Below, piece by piece: positions 33,474 through 41,886 of a DNA stretch of 64,000 nt. The DNA lies in contig CAMASN010000003.1 of assembly GCA_945861025.1 (NCBI GenBank), positions 16,147-80,146 of the forward strand, in the 5' to 3' direction. The notes beneath the pieces were generated by a model, which saw nothing but the letters and a program-made list of their open reading frames with translations, searched no databases and was not told the DNA's origin. Made by a program: the position numbers and the translations under genes. This DNA is from Ferrithrix thermotolerans DSM 19514. Its GTDB lineage: Bacteria; Actinomycetota; Acidimicrobiia; Acidimicrobiales; Ilumatobacteraceae. Numbering within the stretch: position 1 is the first letter of the stretch; every line of letters begins with the position of its first letter.

Positions 33474-33535
33474 GACCTACCGCAACCGCCGACCGCTGAC
33501 CTACCGCTGACCTACCGCAACCGCCGCGCAACCGC
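33474..33535 (+). repeat. Short tandem repeats after mrp (GACCTACCGC / CAACCGCCG units)
   Basis: Starting about 15 bases after the mrp stop, units GACCTACCGC and CAACCGCCG alternate several times. The stretch is C-rich on the plus strand, like the repeat at 31354. No coding potential is seen. Confidence 0.55.
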
Positions 33536-33543
33536 CGGATTTG

Positions 33544-33604
33544 CTTCAATAAACGGTTTGTTGAAGACAAGAGGTCGACCCTTGACCAAGTGTCTTCAAC
33601 AAAC
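33544..33604. promoter_or_regulatory. Inverted and direct CTTCAAyAAAC half-sites upstream of DUF3107 gene
   Basis: A perfect 14-base inverted repeat has arms at 33556-33569 and 33591-33604 with a 21-base spacer. The arm contains CTTCAACAAAC. A third near-copy, CTTCAATAAAC, lies at 33544-33554 in direct orientation. The site is 75 bases upstream of the DUF3107 start and 85 bases after mrp. It could be an operator or part of a terminator. Confidence 0.5.
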
Positions 33605-33678
33605 TTGGGAACGAGGCAGAGATCGAGCGTCGGTGATCCCTACTATTGTGAGGCATTGAGTTCGTTGAAAGGACCATC

Positions 33679-33912
33679 GTGGACGTACGCATTGGCGTGA
33701 CCCAAGCACCCCGTGAGATCAGCGTCGAGTTGGCCGATGACGTCGACCGATCTGAAGTGAAGACCAAAGTTGAAGCGGCGCTCTCTGGCGCCGTCGATGT
33801 GCTGTGGCTCACCGACAAAAAGGGCCGCGACATCGGAGTCGCCGCATCGAAGATTGCCTATATCGAGATCGGCACAACCGACAGCGAGCGCCGCATCGGT
33901 TTTGGCGGCTGA
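33679..33912 (+). CDS. DUF3107 protein
   Basis: A 77-residue acidic beta/alpha protein, DVRIGVTQAPREISVELADD with KIAYIEIGTTDSERRIGFG at the end. This is the DUF3107 family, found across actinobacteria, including Rv3208A (TB9.4) of Mycobacterium tuberculosis. The start is GTG at 33679 with AAAGGA six bases upstream. The function is not established. It precedes the two ArsA-type ATPase genes by 47 bases. Confidence 0.85.
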   Translation: MDVRIGVTQAPREISVELADDVDRSEVKTKVEAALSGAVDVLWLTDKKGRDIGVAASKIAYIEIGTTDSERRIGFGG

Positions 33913-33959
33913 AGCCAGCATGATCGTGGCGGCCTGAGGCTCGTGTTCGGTCAGCCACC

Positions 33960-34901
33960 GTGCAACTGCTGAACCGTCAACTGCTGTTCGTCACCGGCAA
34001 AGGTGGCGTTGGCAAGACAACTGTTGCCGCCGCTATTGCCCAACTGGCAGCACAGCACGGTCGCCGCACGCTTGTCTGCGAGATGGACGCCAAGGGCGCG
34101 CTCGCGGCTGCGTTTGATTGTTCGCCATTTCCGTACCAACCGAGGCAAATCGATTCGAATCTGTTCGGCATGGCCATGAACACCGAAGACTCGTTACGGG
34201 AGTACCTCAAGCTGTTCGTGCGCATCCCGTTCGTCGGGCGCATTGGTCCGTTGGCGCGCACGTTTGACTTCGTTGCCGACGCTGCTCCGGGGGTCAAAGA
34301 GATCCTCGCCATCGGCAAGCTCTGTTACGAGGTGCGTGAACGCAACTACGACCTCGTGGTGGTCGACGCCGAAGCCAGTGGACACATCGTGAGTCAGATC
34401 GGCGCGCCGCGTGTGATCGGCGAGCTTGTGCAGGTGGGCTTGGTGCGCGAGCAGACCAAGTGGATGCTCGACATCCTTGAGGATCCTGAGCGCACTGGGC
34501 TGATCACGGTGACGACCCCCGAAGAAATGCCCGTGAACGAAACCATTGAGCTGCTCGATCGCGTGCGCGAACGCACCAAGGTGGATCTCGCTGGCGTGGT
34601 GGTGAACCGCGTGTTGCCAGCATTGTTCGGCACGCGCGAGATGGCGGTGTTCGATCAGTTATCTACCCCTGCGGCGCAAGGGCTGATGACCGGTGCGGCC
34701 GGCCGCCGTGTCACCGCAGTTGTCGACGCGGCGCGGATGAACGAGGCTCGCCGGCGAGTTGGCTCCGGCCATCTCGAGCGACTGCGCGGCGCGGTTCCGG
34801 CCGATACACCGATGCTTTACATCCCAGAACTGTTCACGCGTGCGGTTGGTCGGCGCGCTGTAAGCCAGATCGTCGACGCATTATCCGATGAGTTGATCTG
34901 A
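33960..34901 (+). CDS. ArsA/Get3-type ATPase, first of a pair
   Basis: A 313-residue P-loop ATPase. The deviant Walker A is FVTGKGGVGKTTVAAA and LVVVDAEASGH holds the switch II region. It lacks the arsenite-binding Cys of arsenical pumps. Actinobacteria carry two such genes side by side (Rv3679 and Rv3680 in M. tuberculosis), which are thought to act as a heterodimer; the physiological substrate is uncertain. The GTG start is at 33960. The stop shares a base with the next start (TGATG). Confidence 0.88.
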   Translation: MQLLNRQLLFVTGKGGVGKTTVAAAIAQLAAQHGRRTLVCEMDAKGALAAAFDCSPFPYQPRQIDSNLFGMAMNTEDSLREYLKLFVRIPFVGRIGPLARTFDFVADAAPGVKEILAIGKLCYEVRERNYDLVVVDAEASGHIVSQIGAPRVIGELVQVGLVREQTKWMLDILEDPERTGLITVTTPEEMPVNETIELLDRVRERTKVDLAGVVVNRVLPALFGTREMAVFDQLSTPAAQGLMTGAAGRRVTAVVDAARMNEARRRVGSGHLERLRGAVPADTPMLYIPELFTRAVGRRAVSQIVDALSDELI

Positions 34902-36073
34902 TGCCTGCTGCTCAAACCAACAGCGGAATCGCCGACCTGCTCGCCTCGAAGGAAATGATCATCGTGTGCGGCAGCGGCGGCGTTGGCAAGACCACCATTG
35001 CGGCGTCACTGGCGGCCGAGGCGGCGGTTCGCATCGGTGGCCGCGTGCTCGTGCTCACGGTGGACCCCGCCCGTCGTCTCGCCAACGCGCTCGGACTGCA
35101 GGCGTTCGGAAACTCCGAAACCCAAATCCCGCTCGACGCGTTCGCGGGGGCCGGCGTTACGCCTCGCGGCGAACTATGGGCCGCCATGCTCGATACCAAG
35201 GCCGGATGGGATGAACTCATCGCCCGGCACGCGCCCGACGAGGTGCTACGCGACACGGTGCTGGCCAACCCGCTGTACCAAAACATCACTGGCCGGTTCG
35301 TGCAGAGCCATGACTACATCGCAATGGAGCGCCTGCATGAGATCCATGCGTCGGGCCGCTACGACCTTGTCATCATCGACACACCGCCTTCGCGCAACGC
35401 GCTCGACATTCTCGATTCGCCTGGCCGAATGATGGAGTTCTTTGGCAGTCGCTTGTTGCGCTGGCTCACGGTTCCTTATCGATCGCGATTGTTCACCGCC
35501 GCATCGAAGCCGTTTTACCAAGTTGCCGATCGTGTGCTCGGGTCTCGCTTTCTGCAAGACATCGCCGAGTTCTTCGTGTTGTTTCAGACGATGGAGACGG
35601 GCTTTGTTGAGCGTGCTCGCGAAGTTGAGCGGTTGCTCTCGGACCCGCGGACTGCCTTTCTTGTTGTGTCCACGCTCGAGGCGGCGCCCGCATATGAGGC
35701 GGCGTATCTCGCCGAAGCGCTGCGCGAGCGCCATCTGCCCCTCGGTGGCATGGTGTTGAACCGCACGATGCCTTCGGCGCTGCGTGAGCCAGCCGCAGAG
35801 AAGGCTGCTGCGCAGCTACGCAAAGCGGCTCAGACGGGCTCGTTGGCCGCCGACCTTGGCTCGGTGTTGGACGCAGATCCTCAGGTGGTTCGTGGGGTGC
35901 TCACCGAGGTGGCCGATCGCTTTCACGACATCGCGATGGTCGCTGCGAGGGAAGCCGAACGCCGCAGTGAACTCGAGCGTCTTGCGCCGTTCACGGTGGC
36001 CGCCCCGTCGCTCGACCACGACATCAATGACTTGCGCAGCCTGCTTCAACTCGGAGATCATCTCTGGAGCTAG
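34901..36073 (+). CDS. ArsA/Get3-type ATPase, second of a pair
   Basis: A 390-residue paralogue of the preceding protein. Walker A is VCGSGGVGKTTIAASLA, so the first Lys of the deviant motif is replaced by Ser, and the signature Asp is in VLTVDPARRLANALG. LVIIDTPPSRNALD is the Walker B/switch II region. The longer C-terminal half carries an extra helical region. The same two-gene arrangement with one-base overlap is seen in mycobacteria. Here the pair precedes pdtaS, with short tandem repeats between. Confidence 0.88.
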   Translation: MPAAQTNSGIADLLASKEMIIVCGSGGVGKTTIAASLAAEAAVRIGGRVLVLTVDPARRLANALGLQAFGNSETQIPLDAFAGAGVTPRGELWAAMLDTKAGWDELIARHAPDEVLRDTVLANPLYQNITGRFVQSHDYIAMERLHEIHASGRYDLVIIDTPPSRNALDILDSPGRMMEFFGSRLLRWLTVPYRSRLFTAASKPFYQVADRVLGSRFLQDIAEFFVLFQTMETGFVERAREVERLLSDPRTAFLVVSTLEAAPAYEAAYLAEALRERHLPLGGMVLNRTMPSALREPAAEKAAAQLRKAAQTGSLAADLGSVLDADPQVVRGVLTEVADRFHDIAMVAAREAERRSELERLAPFTVAAPSLDHDINDLRSLLQLGDHLWS

Positions 36074-36101
36074 TCGGATGCGCCAAACTCAGAGATGACG
36101 G

Positions 36102-36133
36102 TCTGACGATCTGACCATCTGACGATCTGACGA
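36102..36133 (+). repeat. Four tandem 8-base TCTGACGA repeats
   Basis: Four units at 36102, 36110, 36118 and 36126 read TCTGACGA, the second with one change (TCTGACCA). They begin 28 bases after the ArsA stop and end 46 bases before the pdtaS ATG, so they fall in the leader or promoter region of pdtaS. Confidence 0.75.
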
Positions 36134-36179
36134 CAGGCCCACAGGACAATCCCATCCGGAGAATCCGAACAGGAGAATC

Positions 36180-37670
36180 ATGGCGACCCTTGCCGAACTC
36201 GCGAGACAGCACACCGCACTGTCGCGAGACGAAACAGCACATCTGCAACACCTCGTCTCTGAGTGGGGTTTGCTCGCCGACCTGAGCTTCGCCGATCTCT
36301 TGCTGTATGTGCCGGCCGGAGAGGGCCGCTGGCTCGTCACCGCGCACGTTCGGCCATCTACCGGCCAGACCATCTACCTCAGCGACTGGGTGGGCGCTTG
36401 GGCCAGCGCTAACGAACTGCCGTTGCTTGCGTCGTCGATGGCCAGCGGCGAGGTACAAGAGGGCGATATCGCGGTCGAGAGCCAGTCGGCGCCGGCGCAG
36501 ATGCTCGCTATCCCTGTGCGGTTCGAAGATCGCGTCATTGCGGTCTTGACCCGCGAACGCTCGAGTGTCACTGGTCGTCAGCCAGGTGAGCTTGAGCGCA
36601 CCTATCTGTCGATCTTCGATCGATTCGCGAAGATGATTTCGCAGGGCCAGTTTCCATTCCCGGGCCGCATCGCCGATTCGGGCGCGGCGCCACGCGTGGG
36701 CGACGGTGCGATGGTGCTCGACGACGAAGCGCGCGTTCGTTATGCGTCGCCGAACGCCGTCTCTGCGTTGCATCGTGTGGGCATCAGCGCCAACGCCGTC
36801 GGCATGCGACTGGCGGAACTCGGGTTCAACGACAGCACGATTCGCCAGGCCTACGAACGCAGTGAGCCGGTGATCGAAGAGTTCGACCAGAACGCCGATG
36901 TCACCTTGCTGACCCGGTGTATCCCGATCATCGAAGACGGTGTCGTCACCGGCGGCATGCTGATGCTGCGCGATGTCACCGAGTTGCGCCGCCGTGATCG
37001 TTTGCTGCTTTCGAAAGACGCCACCATTCGCGAGATCCACCATCGGGTCAAGAACAACTTGCAGACCATCTCGTCACTGCTGCGGTTACAGGCCCGCCGG
37101 CTCACATCTCAAGAAGCCAAGGCAGCAATCGCCGAGTCGGTGCGTCGCATCCGAACGATCGCTCTCGTGCACGAAACGCTGTCACGCGAACCTGGCGACG
37201 ATGTTGCGTTCATCGAGATCGTGCGTCCGCTGTTGCGTCTGGCCGAAGAAGGATTGCAGTCGGAGGATCGTCCGGTGCAGTTCGTGGTGCAGGGCGATGG
37301 CGGTCGCTTGCCCTCAACGGTGGCGACGCCGCTCAGCGTTGTACTCACCGAGTTGTTGCAGAACGCTGTGGATCATGGATTCCCTGAGGGCAGCGAGGGC
37401 GGCACGGTCATTGTGCAGTTGGCCAACGATGGTGCCGAGCTTCGAGTGCGGGTGCTCGACGATGGGCGCGGCTTGGATCCGTCGTTCGATCTGAGCAAGG
37501 CCAGCGGACTTGGGCTGTCAATTGTGCGCACCTTGGTGACTACCGAATTGGCCGGGTCACTCTCGATGCGGGCGAGTCTCGACGCAGACTTCGTTGCTGC
37601 CGGTGTTACCGAGCGCCGACATGGGGCCGGCACCGTGGTTGATCTGCGTGTGCCACTCGAAAGCGTGTAG
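36180..37670 (+). CDS. pdtaS: PdtaS-type sensor histidine kinase
   Basis: A 496-residue cytoplasmic kinase. Residues 1-150 form the GAF-like H_kinase_N domain, residues 170-270 a PAS domain, and the HisKA_2 domain has REIHHRVKNNLQTISSLLRL with the phospho-acceptor His. The ATPase domain shows N box ELLQNAVDHGF and G1 LDDGRGLDP, with GLGLSIV. In mycobacteria PdtaS signals to the RNA-binding antiterminator PdtaR, which is not in the window. AGGAG lies four bases upstream of the ATG. As in M. tuberculosis it is convergent with whiB1. Confidence 0.9.
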   Translation: MATLAELARQHTALSRDETAHLQHLVSEWGLLADLSFADLLLYVPAGEGRWLVTAHVRPSTGQTIYLSDWVGAWASANELPLLASSMASGEVQEGDIAVESQSAPAQMLAIPVRFEDRVIAVLTRERSSVTGRQPGELERTYLSIFDRFAKMISQGQFPFPGRIADSGAAPRVGDGAMVLDDEARVRYASPNAVSALHRVGISANAVGMRLAELGFNDSTIRQAYERSEPVIEEFDQNADVTLLTRCIPIIEDGVVTGGMLMLRDVTELRRRDRLLLSKDATIREIHHRVKNNLQTISSLLRLQARRLTSQEAKAAIAESVRRIRTIALVHETLSREPGDDVAFIEIVRPLLRLAEEGLQSEDRPVQFVVQGDGGRLPSTVATPLSVVLTELLQNAVDHGFPEGSEGGTVIVQLANDGAELRVRVLDDGRGLDPSFDLSKASGLGLSIVRTLVTTELAGSLSMRASLDADFVAAGVTERRHGAGTVVDLRVPLESV

Positions 37671-37701
37671 CCGAATTTTTCCATCACGCCACGACAGTGG
37701 C

Positions 37702-37740
37702 TGGCGAAACAGCGGCGAACGAAATAGTGGCGAACGAAAT
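37702..37740. repeat. 15-base tandem repeat GGCGAACGAAAT between pdtaS and whiB1
   Basis: GGCGAACGAAAT occurs at 37714 and 37729, and a weaker copy, GGCGAAACAGC, starts near 37703. The stretch fills the gap between the convergent stops, and its right end runs into the stop codon of whiB1. Confidence 0.6.
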
Positions 37741-38039
37741 CAGCTGGCGATGCTGGTCTTGTTGCGGGCTACCTGAGCTCGACGCATGACGCGGCGCTCT
37801 TCTTCGGAGGTGCCGCCCCAGATGCCGGAGTCTTGGTTGGTCTCGAGTGCGAACTCGAGACAACATTCGCTCACGGGGCATTCGCCGCACACCTCTTTGG
37901 CCCGTGCGATCTGGCTGAGCGCATGGCCTGTGGTTCCGATTGGGAAGAACAGGTCAGGGTCGGTGTCACGACAGATTGAAGCTCCGCGCCATGAATAATC
38001 GGCGTGAGCGAGGGTGAGGCTTGACGCGAGAATCGACAC
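37740..38039 (-). CDS. whiB1: WhiB1-like iron-sulfur regulator
   Basis: A 99-residue protein. Four cluster Cys lie at about residues 23, 51, 54 and 60 (ASICRDTDPDLFF; EVCGECPVSECCLEFAL), in the WhiB pattern C-xn-C-x2-C-x5-C, with one extra Cys at 59. The beta-turn SGIWGGTSEEERR and a basic tail follow. Compared with mycobacterial WhiB1 the N-terminus is about 15 residues longer, so the true start may lie a little downstream. WhiB1 senses NO through its [4Fe-4S] cluster and binds the principal sigma factor. It is convergent with pdtaS as in Mycobacterium. Confidence 0.92.
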   Translation of the reverse strand: MSILASSLTLAHADYSWRGASICRDTDPDLFFPIGTTGHALSQIARAKEVCGECPVSECCLEFALETNQDSGIWGGTSEEERRVMRRAQVARNKTSIAS

Positions 38040-38270
38040 GTCGTCTCCTGACGGACTAAGGGCGGAGTGGAATAAGTCACCATCAAAAAGTGGTCATCCC
38101 GACGTAAGGGATGGCAACTCATGCGGCGCTCGTACGGTACGTTGGTCGAGCCGACTTGACAAGACCTTCATTTCAAGAAGATGTCCATTTGGCAAACATT
38201 TGATGTCCCCTATCACAAAAACAGATAGGCAGATCGGGTCGTGTTTTGGCCTGCGCCCAAGGAGAAAACA
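38040..38270. promoter_or_regulatory. Divergent promoter region of whiB1 and the GDPD gene
   Basis: No gene is seen in this 231-base gap. Visible elements are an IR CATCCC/GGGATG near 38095-38113, a -35-like TTGACA at 38156-38161 with only a weak -10 17 bases later, and a 6-base inverted repeat CCTATC/GATAGG at 38209-38229. AAGGAG at 38259-38264 is the Shine-Dalgarno sequence of the GDPD gene. Confidence 0.45.
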
Positions 38271-38969
38271 GTGGCTGTACAGGTGTTGGCTCATCGCGGA
38301 GCGTCTCGGGCCGAGCGCGAGAACACAATCGCGGCGTTTCTCCGCGCTGGCGAGATGGGCGCGCACGGGGTCGAGCTCGATGTTCGCCGCGCGGCCGACG
38401 ACGTGTTGGTTGTGCACCACGATGCTCACTTGGCCGACGGTCGAGTCATCCGCGAGGTGTCGAGTGTCGACATCGCGGCCAACGAACCCACGGCACACAT
38501 TCCCACGCTCGACCAAGCGCTCGATGCGTGTGCAGGCATGTGGGTCAACGTCGAAATCAAAAACGACGAACAGGAACCCGATTTCGATACGACCGAGTGG
38601 GTGGCCGATCAGACCATGGCGTTGCTCGATCGCCGCGGCGAGCCGCATCGCTGGCTGATCTCATCGTTTCGAATCGAGACCGTCGATCGTTGCCGATCCA
38701 TAGCTCCGCATGTGCGCACTGCTTGGCTCACCGGGCCGACGCCCGAAGATGTGGTCGAGTTGCTCACTACTCGCGGACACTCGGCCCTGCATCCGTGGGT
38801 GCGAATGCTTTCGCGCGACGTGATCGATCGATGTCATCAAGCCGGCATTCAGGTAAACACGTGGACCTGCGACGACCCCGACCGAATGCGCGAACTCATC
38901 GAATGGGGCATCGACGGCATTTGCACCAACGTGCCCGACGTTGCGCTCGAGATTCTCGCGGCGAGTTAG
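38271..38969 (+). CDS. Glycerophosphodiester phosphodiesterase family protein
   Basis: A 232-residue TIM-barrel phosphodiesterase. The N-terminal LAHRGASRAERENTIAAF has the catalytic His and the Arg; the metal ligands are in VELDVRRA and the second His in VVHHDAHL. VEIKND is the third conserved part. The enzyme splits glycerophosphodiesters to glycerol 3-phosphate and an alcohol. No signal peptide is present, so it is cytoplasmic. GTG at 38271 with AAGGAG at a 6-base spacing decides the start. It overlaps the convergent lipid kinase gene by four bases. Confidence 0.9.
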   Translation: MAVQVLAHRGASRAERENTIAAFLRAGEMGAHGVELDVRRAADDVLVVHHDAHLADGRVIREVSSVDIAANEPTAHIPTLDQALDACAGMWVNVEIKNDEQEPDFDTTEWVADQTMALLDRRGEPHRWLISSFRIETVDRCRSIAPHVRTAWLTGPTPEDVVELLTTRGHSALHPWVRMLSRDVIDRCHQAGIQVNTWTCDDPDRMRELIEWGIDGICTNVPDVALEILAAS

Positions 38970-39907
38970 AGCTTGTCGGGCGACATGCCCGCAACGCCCG
39001 GACGAACCAGGCGCACGGCGTTGCGCACGTGCTCGAACTGCAAGTCAGTGGTCTCACCGAGATAGTCGCCATCGACCTGATATGGGAAGGGTTGATGACT
39101 GGTGATCGAGAGGCTCTCGACATCTTCGTGAACGTCGAGCGAGGCAGTTGGTTTCACACCGCCACCGCGTAGTGCGCCGCCCAACGATTTCAGGATCGTG
39201 GTGGCCTGCATGGTCCTGAACGTGACTGCAACGAGTCCGCGATCAAGTGTGGCTGCTGGCGACAGGTCGAGTGGCCGGTTGCCGAGATACGTATAGGGGT
39301 TGGTGTTGAGCACCACCGTGAAGTAGCCCTCGACCACGCGGTCGCCATTGGCGAAGGCCAGTTCGAAGTGCGGATTCTTGCGATCGTATTTTGAGGCCCA
39401 TGTGTGCACCGCTGCGTAAATGAACAGCGGGTGCCCGGCCCAGCGCTTGAGTGAGCCATGGTTCTCGACTTCTTTCACAACGGCCGCGTCGTAGCCAATG
39501 CCGGTGTGAAAGCAAAAGTAGCGGCCGTTCACTTTGCCGAGGCCGATGGGTTCGATGTTGTTGCTGTTGATGCCGTCGGTCAGTTGCTGCACCGCAAGCA
39601 CCGGATCGTTGGGCATGCCCAGTGTTCGTGCAAACACGTTGGTGCTGCCGCCCGGTAGCGCGCCGAGCGCCGTGTCGGTGCCAGCAACGCCGGTGGCCAC
39701 TTCGTTGAGCGTGCCATCGCCGCCAAAGCCGATGACCACGTCGATGCCGCGTCGGGCCGCATCTTGCGAAAATCGGGTGGCGTGGCCGCGGCGGTTCGTT
39801 TCGACGATCTCAACGTCGTTGCCGCGCGACAGAATTTGGTGCACTACGACGGTGTTTCGGGCCGTCACGGACGACGCGAACGCGTTGACAACGAGCAAGA
39901 TCCGCAA
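38966..39907 (-). CDS. Diacylglycerol/lipid kinase family protein
   Basis: A 313-residue kinase of the DAGK/LCB5 family. The nucleotide-binding motif VIGFGGDGTLNEVATGV is complete, and GALPGGSTNVFARTLG follows as the second motif. It phosphorylates a lipid such as diacylglycerol; the exact lipid is not visible. The first residues RILLVVNAFASS form the family's opening strand. It is divergent from etfB with 80 bases between. Confidence 0.88.
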   Translation of the reverse strand: MRILLVVNAFASSVTARNTVVVHQILSRGNDVEIVETNRRGHATRFSQDAARRGIDVVIGFGGDGTLNEVATGVAGTDTALGALPGGSTNVFARTLGMPNDPVLAVQQLTDGINSNNIEPIGLGKVNGRYFCFHTGIGYDAAVVKEVENHGSLKRWAGHPLFIYAAVHTWASKYDRKNPHFELAFANGDRVVEGYFTVVLNTNPYTYLGNRPLDLSPAATLDRGLVAVTFRTMQATTILKSLGGALRGGGVKPTASLDVHEDVESLSITSHQPFPYQVDGDYLGETTDLQFEHVRNAVRLVRPGVAGMSPDKL

Positions 39908-39987
39908 GACTCCGAGGGTAGCAGCGACGAAAGACTTGGTGCGCCGGTTAGGAACAGCGCTCGCGGGTCGGTAACAATGGTTCTTCT

Positions 39988-40764
39988 ATGAACGTGATCG
40001 TTTGTGTCAAACAGATCCCCGACCCGGCAAGCCCGGGCGCGCTGGATCCCTCTACTAATACTCTTAAGCGTGACGGCAAGCTCATCCTTGATGAGTCCGA
40101 CAGCTACGGCGTCGAAATGGCGCTTCAACTGGTCGACGCAGCTGGCGGCGGCGAAGTGAGCCTCATCTCAATGGCCCCCAACGGCGAAGTGTCGGGCATG
40201 CGCACCGCTCTCGCAATGGGCGCAGCGAAAGGCGTGCTCATTAGCGACCCGGCTTTGTTGGGCTCTGATGCGCTCACCACGGCCAAGGTGCTCGCTGCTG
40301 CTGTGCAACGCTTGGGCGGCGCCGATTTGATCATCGCGGCCACCGAATCGAGCGATGGCTACACGGGCACCGTTCCCGAGCAACTCGCCGAGGTGCTCGG
40401 TCTTGCTTCGGTCACGTTCGCCAAGAAGGTCACCATCACCGGTGGCACGCTCGAGGCGCATCGTCAGACCGAAGAGGGCTACGACGAAGTCACCTGTGCG
40501 TTGCCGGCCGTCATCAGCGTTACCGCTGGCGTCGTCGAGCCCCGCTACCCAAGCTTCAAAGGCATCATGGCTGCGAAGTCGAAGCCGGTCGAGCAGGTCA
40601 CCGCAGCCGATCTTGGCATCACGCCAGTTGGTTGGGCTGGCTCGGGCCAAGCAGTCGTCACTATCACGCAGGCCGAGGCCCGCGCTGCTGGCGAAATCAT
40701 TGAAGATGATGGCGAGACCTTCACGAAGATCGTTGCCTTCCTTGAAAACCTGAAAGTGATCTGA
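39988..40764 (+). CDS. etfB: Electron transfer flavoprotein beta subunit
   Basis: A 258-residue protein. The N-terminus NVIVCVKQIPDP and the AMP-binding segment ESSDGYTGTVPEQLAEVLG are hallmarks of EtfB. With EtfA it carries electrons from acyl-CoA dehydrogenases to the quinone pool. The gene is followed by etfA after eight bases. An acyl-CoA dehydrogenase that could be a partner lies at 54647-55876. Confidence 0.95.
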   Translation: MNVIVCVKQIPDPASPGALDPSTNTLKRDGKLILDESDSYGVEMALQLVDAAGGGEVSLISMAPNGEVSGMRTALAMGAAKGVLISDPALLGSDALTTAKVLAAAVQRLGGADLIIAATESSDGYTGTVPEQLAEVLGLASVTFAKKVTITGGTLEAHRQTEEGYDEVTCALPAVISVTAGVVEPRYPSFKGIMAAKSKPVEQVTAADLGITPVGWAGSGQAVVTITQAEARAAGEIIEDDGETFTKIVAFLENLKVI

Positions 40765-40772
40765 GGTCCGTC

Positions 40773-41741
40773 ATGGCATTGAACAACATCTGGGTCTTCG
40801 CGCAAGTCGCAAATGGAGCACCCACCACGGGCACGCTCGAACTCCTCACTAAGGCACGCAGCCTGGGCGGCACGCTGTCGGCATTCGTCGGTGGCGATGG
40901 CGCAGCAGTCGCATCAACGCTCGGCGAATATGGTGTAACAACGGTGTACGCAACCGGCGATCTGGGCGGCAAGTTGCCCGGCGTTGCTGTGTCGTCAGCG
41001 ATGAAGGCAGTGATCGATGGCGGCAACGCCCCCGATCTGGTCATGTTCCCGCAGAGCTACGAAGGGCGCGACGTTGTGAGCCGCCTCTCGGTGAAACTCG
41101 ACCGCACTGTGCTCACCAACAACGTCGACATCGCTGTCGATGGCGATTCAGTCAACGTGACCACGCCGGTGTTCGGCGGCAACGTGTTGGTCACCACCGG
41201 CTTCACCGGTTCGGGCCCACACCTTGCAGCCTTCCGTCCAAAGAGCTTCGCTGCTGAGTCCGCCGGTGGCGCTGCAGCCGCTGTGGTCGCAGCTCCAGTT
41301 CCCGAGCTCGGCGCAACTGGTGGGGCAACCGTCACGGCAGTGCATGTCGAAGAGACCAGCGGTCCAAAGATTGACGAAGCAAACATCGTCGTGTCGGGCG
41401 GCCGTGGCCTCGGCGAAGCAGTGAAGTACGAAATGATCGAGCAGCTCGCCAAGTTACTCAAGGGTGCCCCTGGCGCATCACGAGCAATCGTCGATGCCGG
41501 CTGGGTTCCGTACAGCTATCAGGTTGGGCAGACCGGCAAGGTCGTCAAGCCAAGCGTGTACCTGGCAGCAGGCATCTCGGGTGCCACCCAGCACATGGTT
41601 GGCATGAAGGGCTCGAAGAACATCATCGCGATCAACAAAGACAAAGAGGCACCGATCTTCGGCATCGCCGATCTGGGCATCGTTGGCGATGTTCACAAGG
41701 TTCTTCCCAAGCTGATCGAGGCGTTGCAGGCTCGTTCCTGA
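40773..41741 (+). CDS. etfA: Electron transfer flavoprotein alpha subunit
   Basis: A 322-residue protein. The C-terminal FAD domain shows [15 protein letters not shown], then [17 protein letters not shown], then [18 protein letters not shown] and [11 protein letters not shown], all typical of EtfA. The N-terminal domain [14 protein letters not shown] start (NNIWVFAQ) is normal. Pairing with etfB gives the FAD/AMP heterodimer. A hairpin with a T-run follows the stop. Confidence 0.95.
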   Translation: MALNNIWVFAQVANGAPTTGTLELLTKARSLGGTLSAFVGGDGAAVASTLGEYGVTTVYATGDLGGKLPGVAVSSAMKAVIDGGNAPDLVMFPQSYEGRDVVSRLSVKLDRTVLTNNVDIAVDGDSVNVTTPVFGGNVLVTTGFTGSGPHLAAFRPKSFAAESAGGAAAAVVAAPVPELGATGGATVTAVHVEETSGPKIDEANIVVSGGRGLGEAVKYEMIEQLAKLLKGAPGASRAIVDAGWVPYSYQVGQTGKVVKPSVYLAAGISGATQHMVGMKGSKNIIAINKDKEAPIFGIADLGIVGDVHKVLPKLIEALQARS

Positions 41742-41761
41742 GGCCTGATGGCACTGTCGTG

Positions 41762-41818
41762 ATGGCAGTTGTTCCCGCTCCCGCGAGGGGGTTGGATCAG
41801 CTGCCATTTCGCATTTTT
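41762..41818 (+). terminator. Candidate intrinsic terminator of etfBA
   Basis: A 10-base stem (ATGGCAGTTG at 41762-41771 with CAGCTGCCAT at 41798-41807, one G-U pair) is followed by GCATTTTT ending near 41818. The loop is G+C-rich and can pair further. It lies 20 bases after the etfA stop. Confidence 0.65.
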
Positions 41819-41886
41819 CGGGCAGGTTGATCACGCTGCGTGATCGCCGCGGGGAGACCCACGGCTAGGTGGCCTACGCTTTGGCG

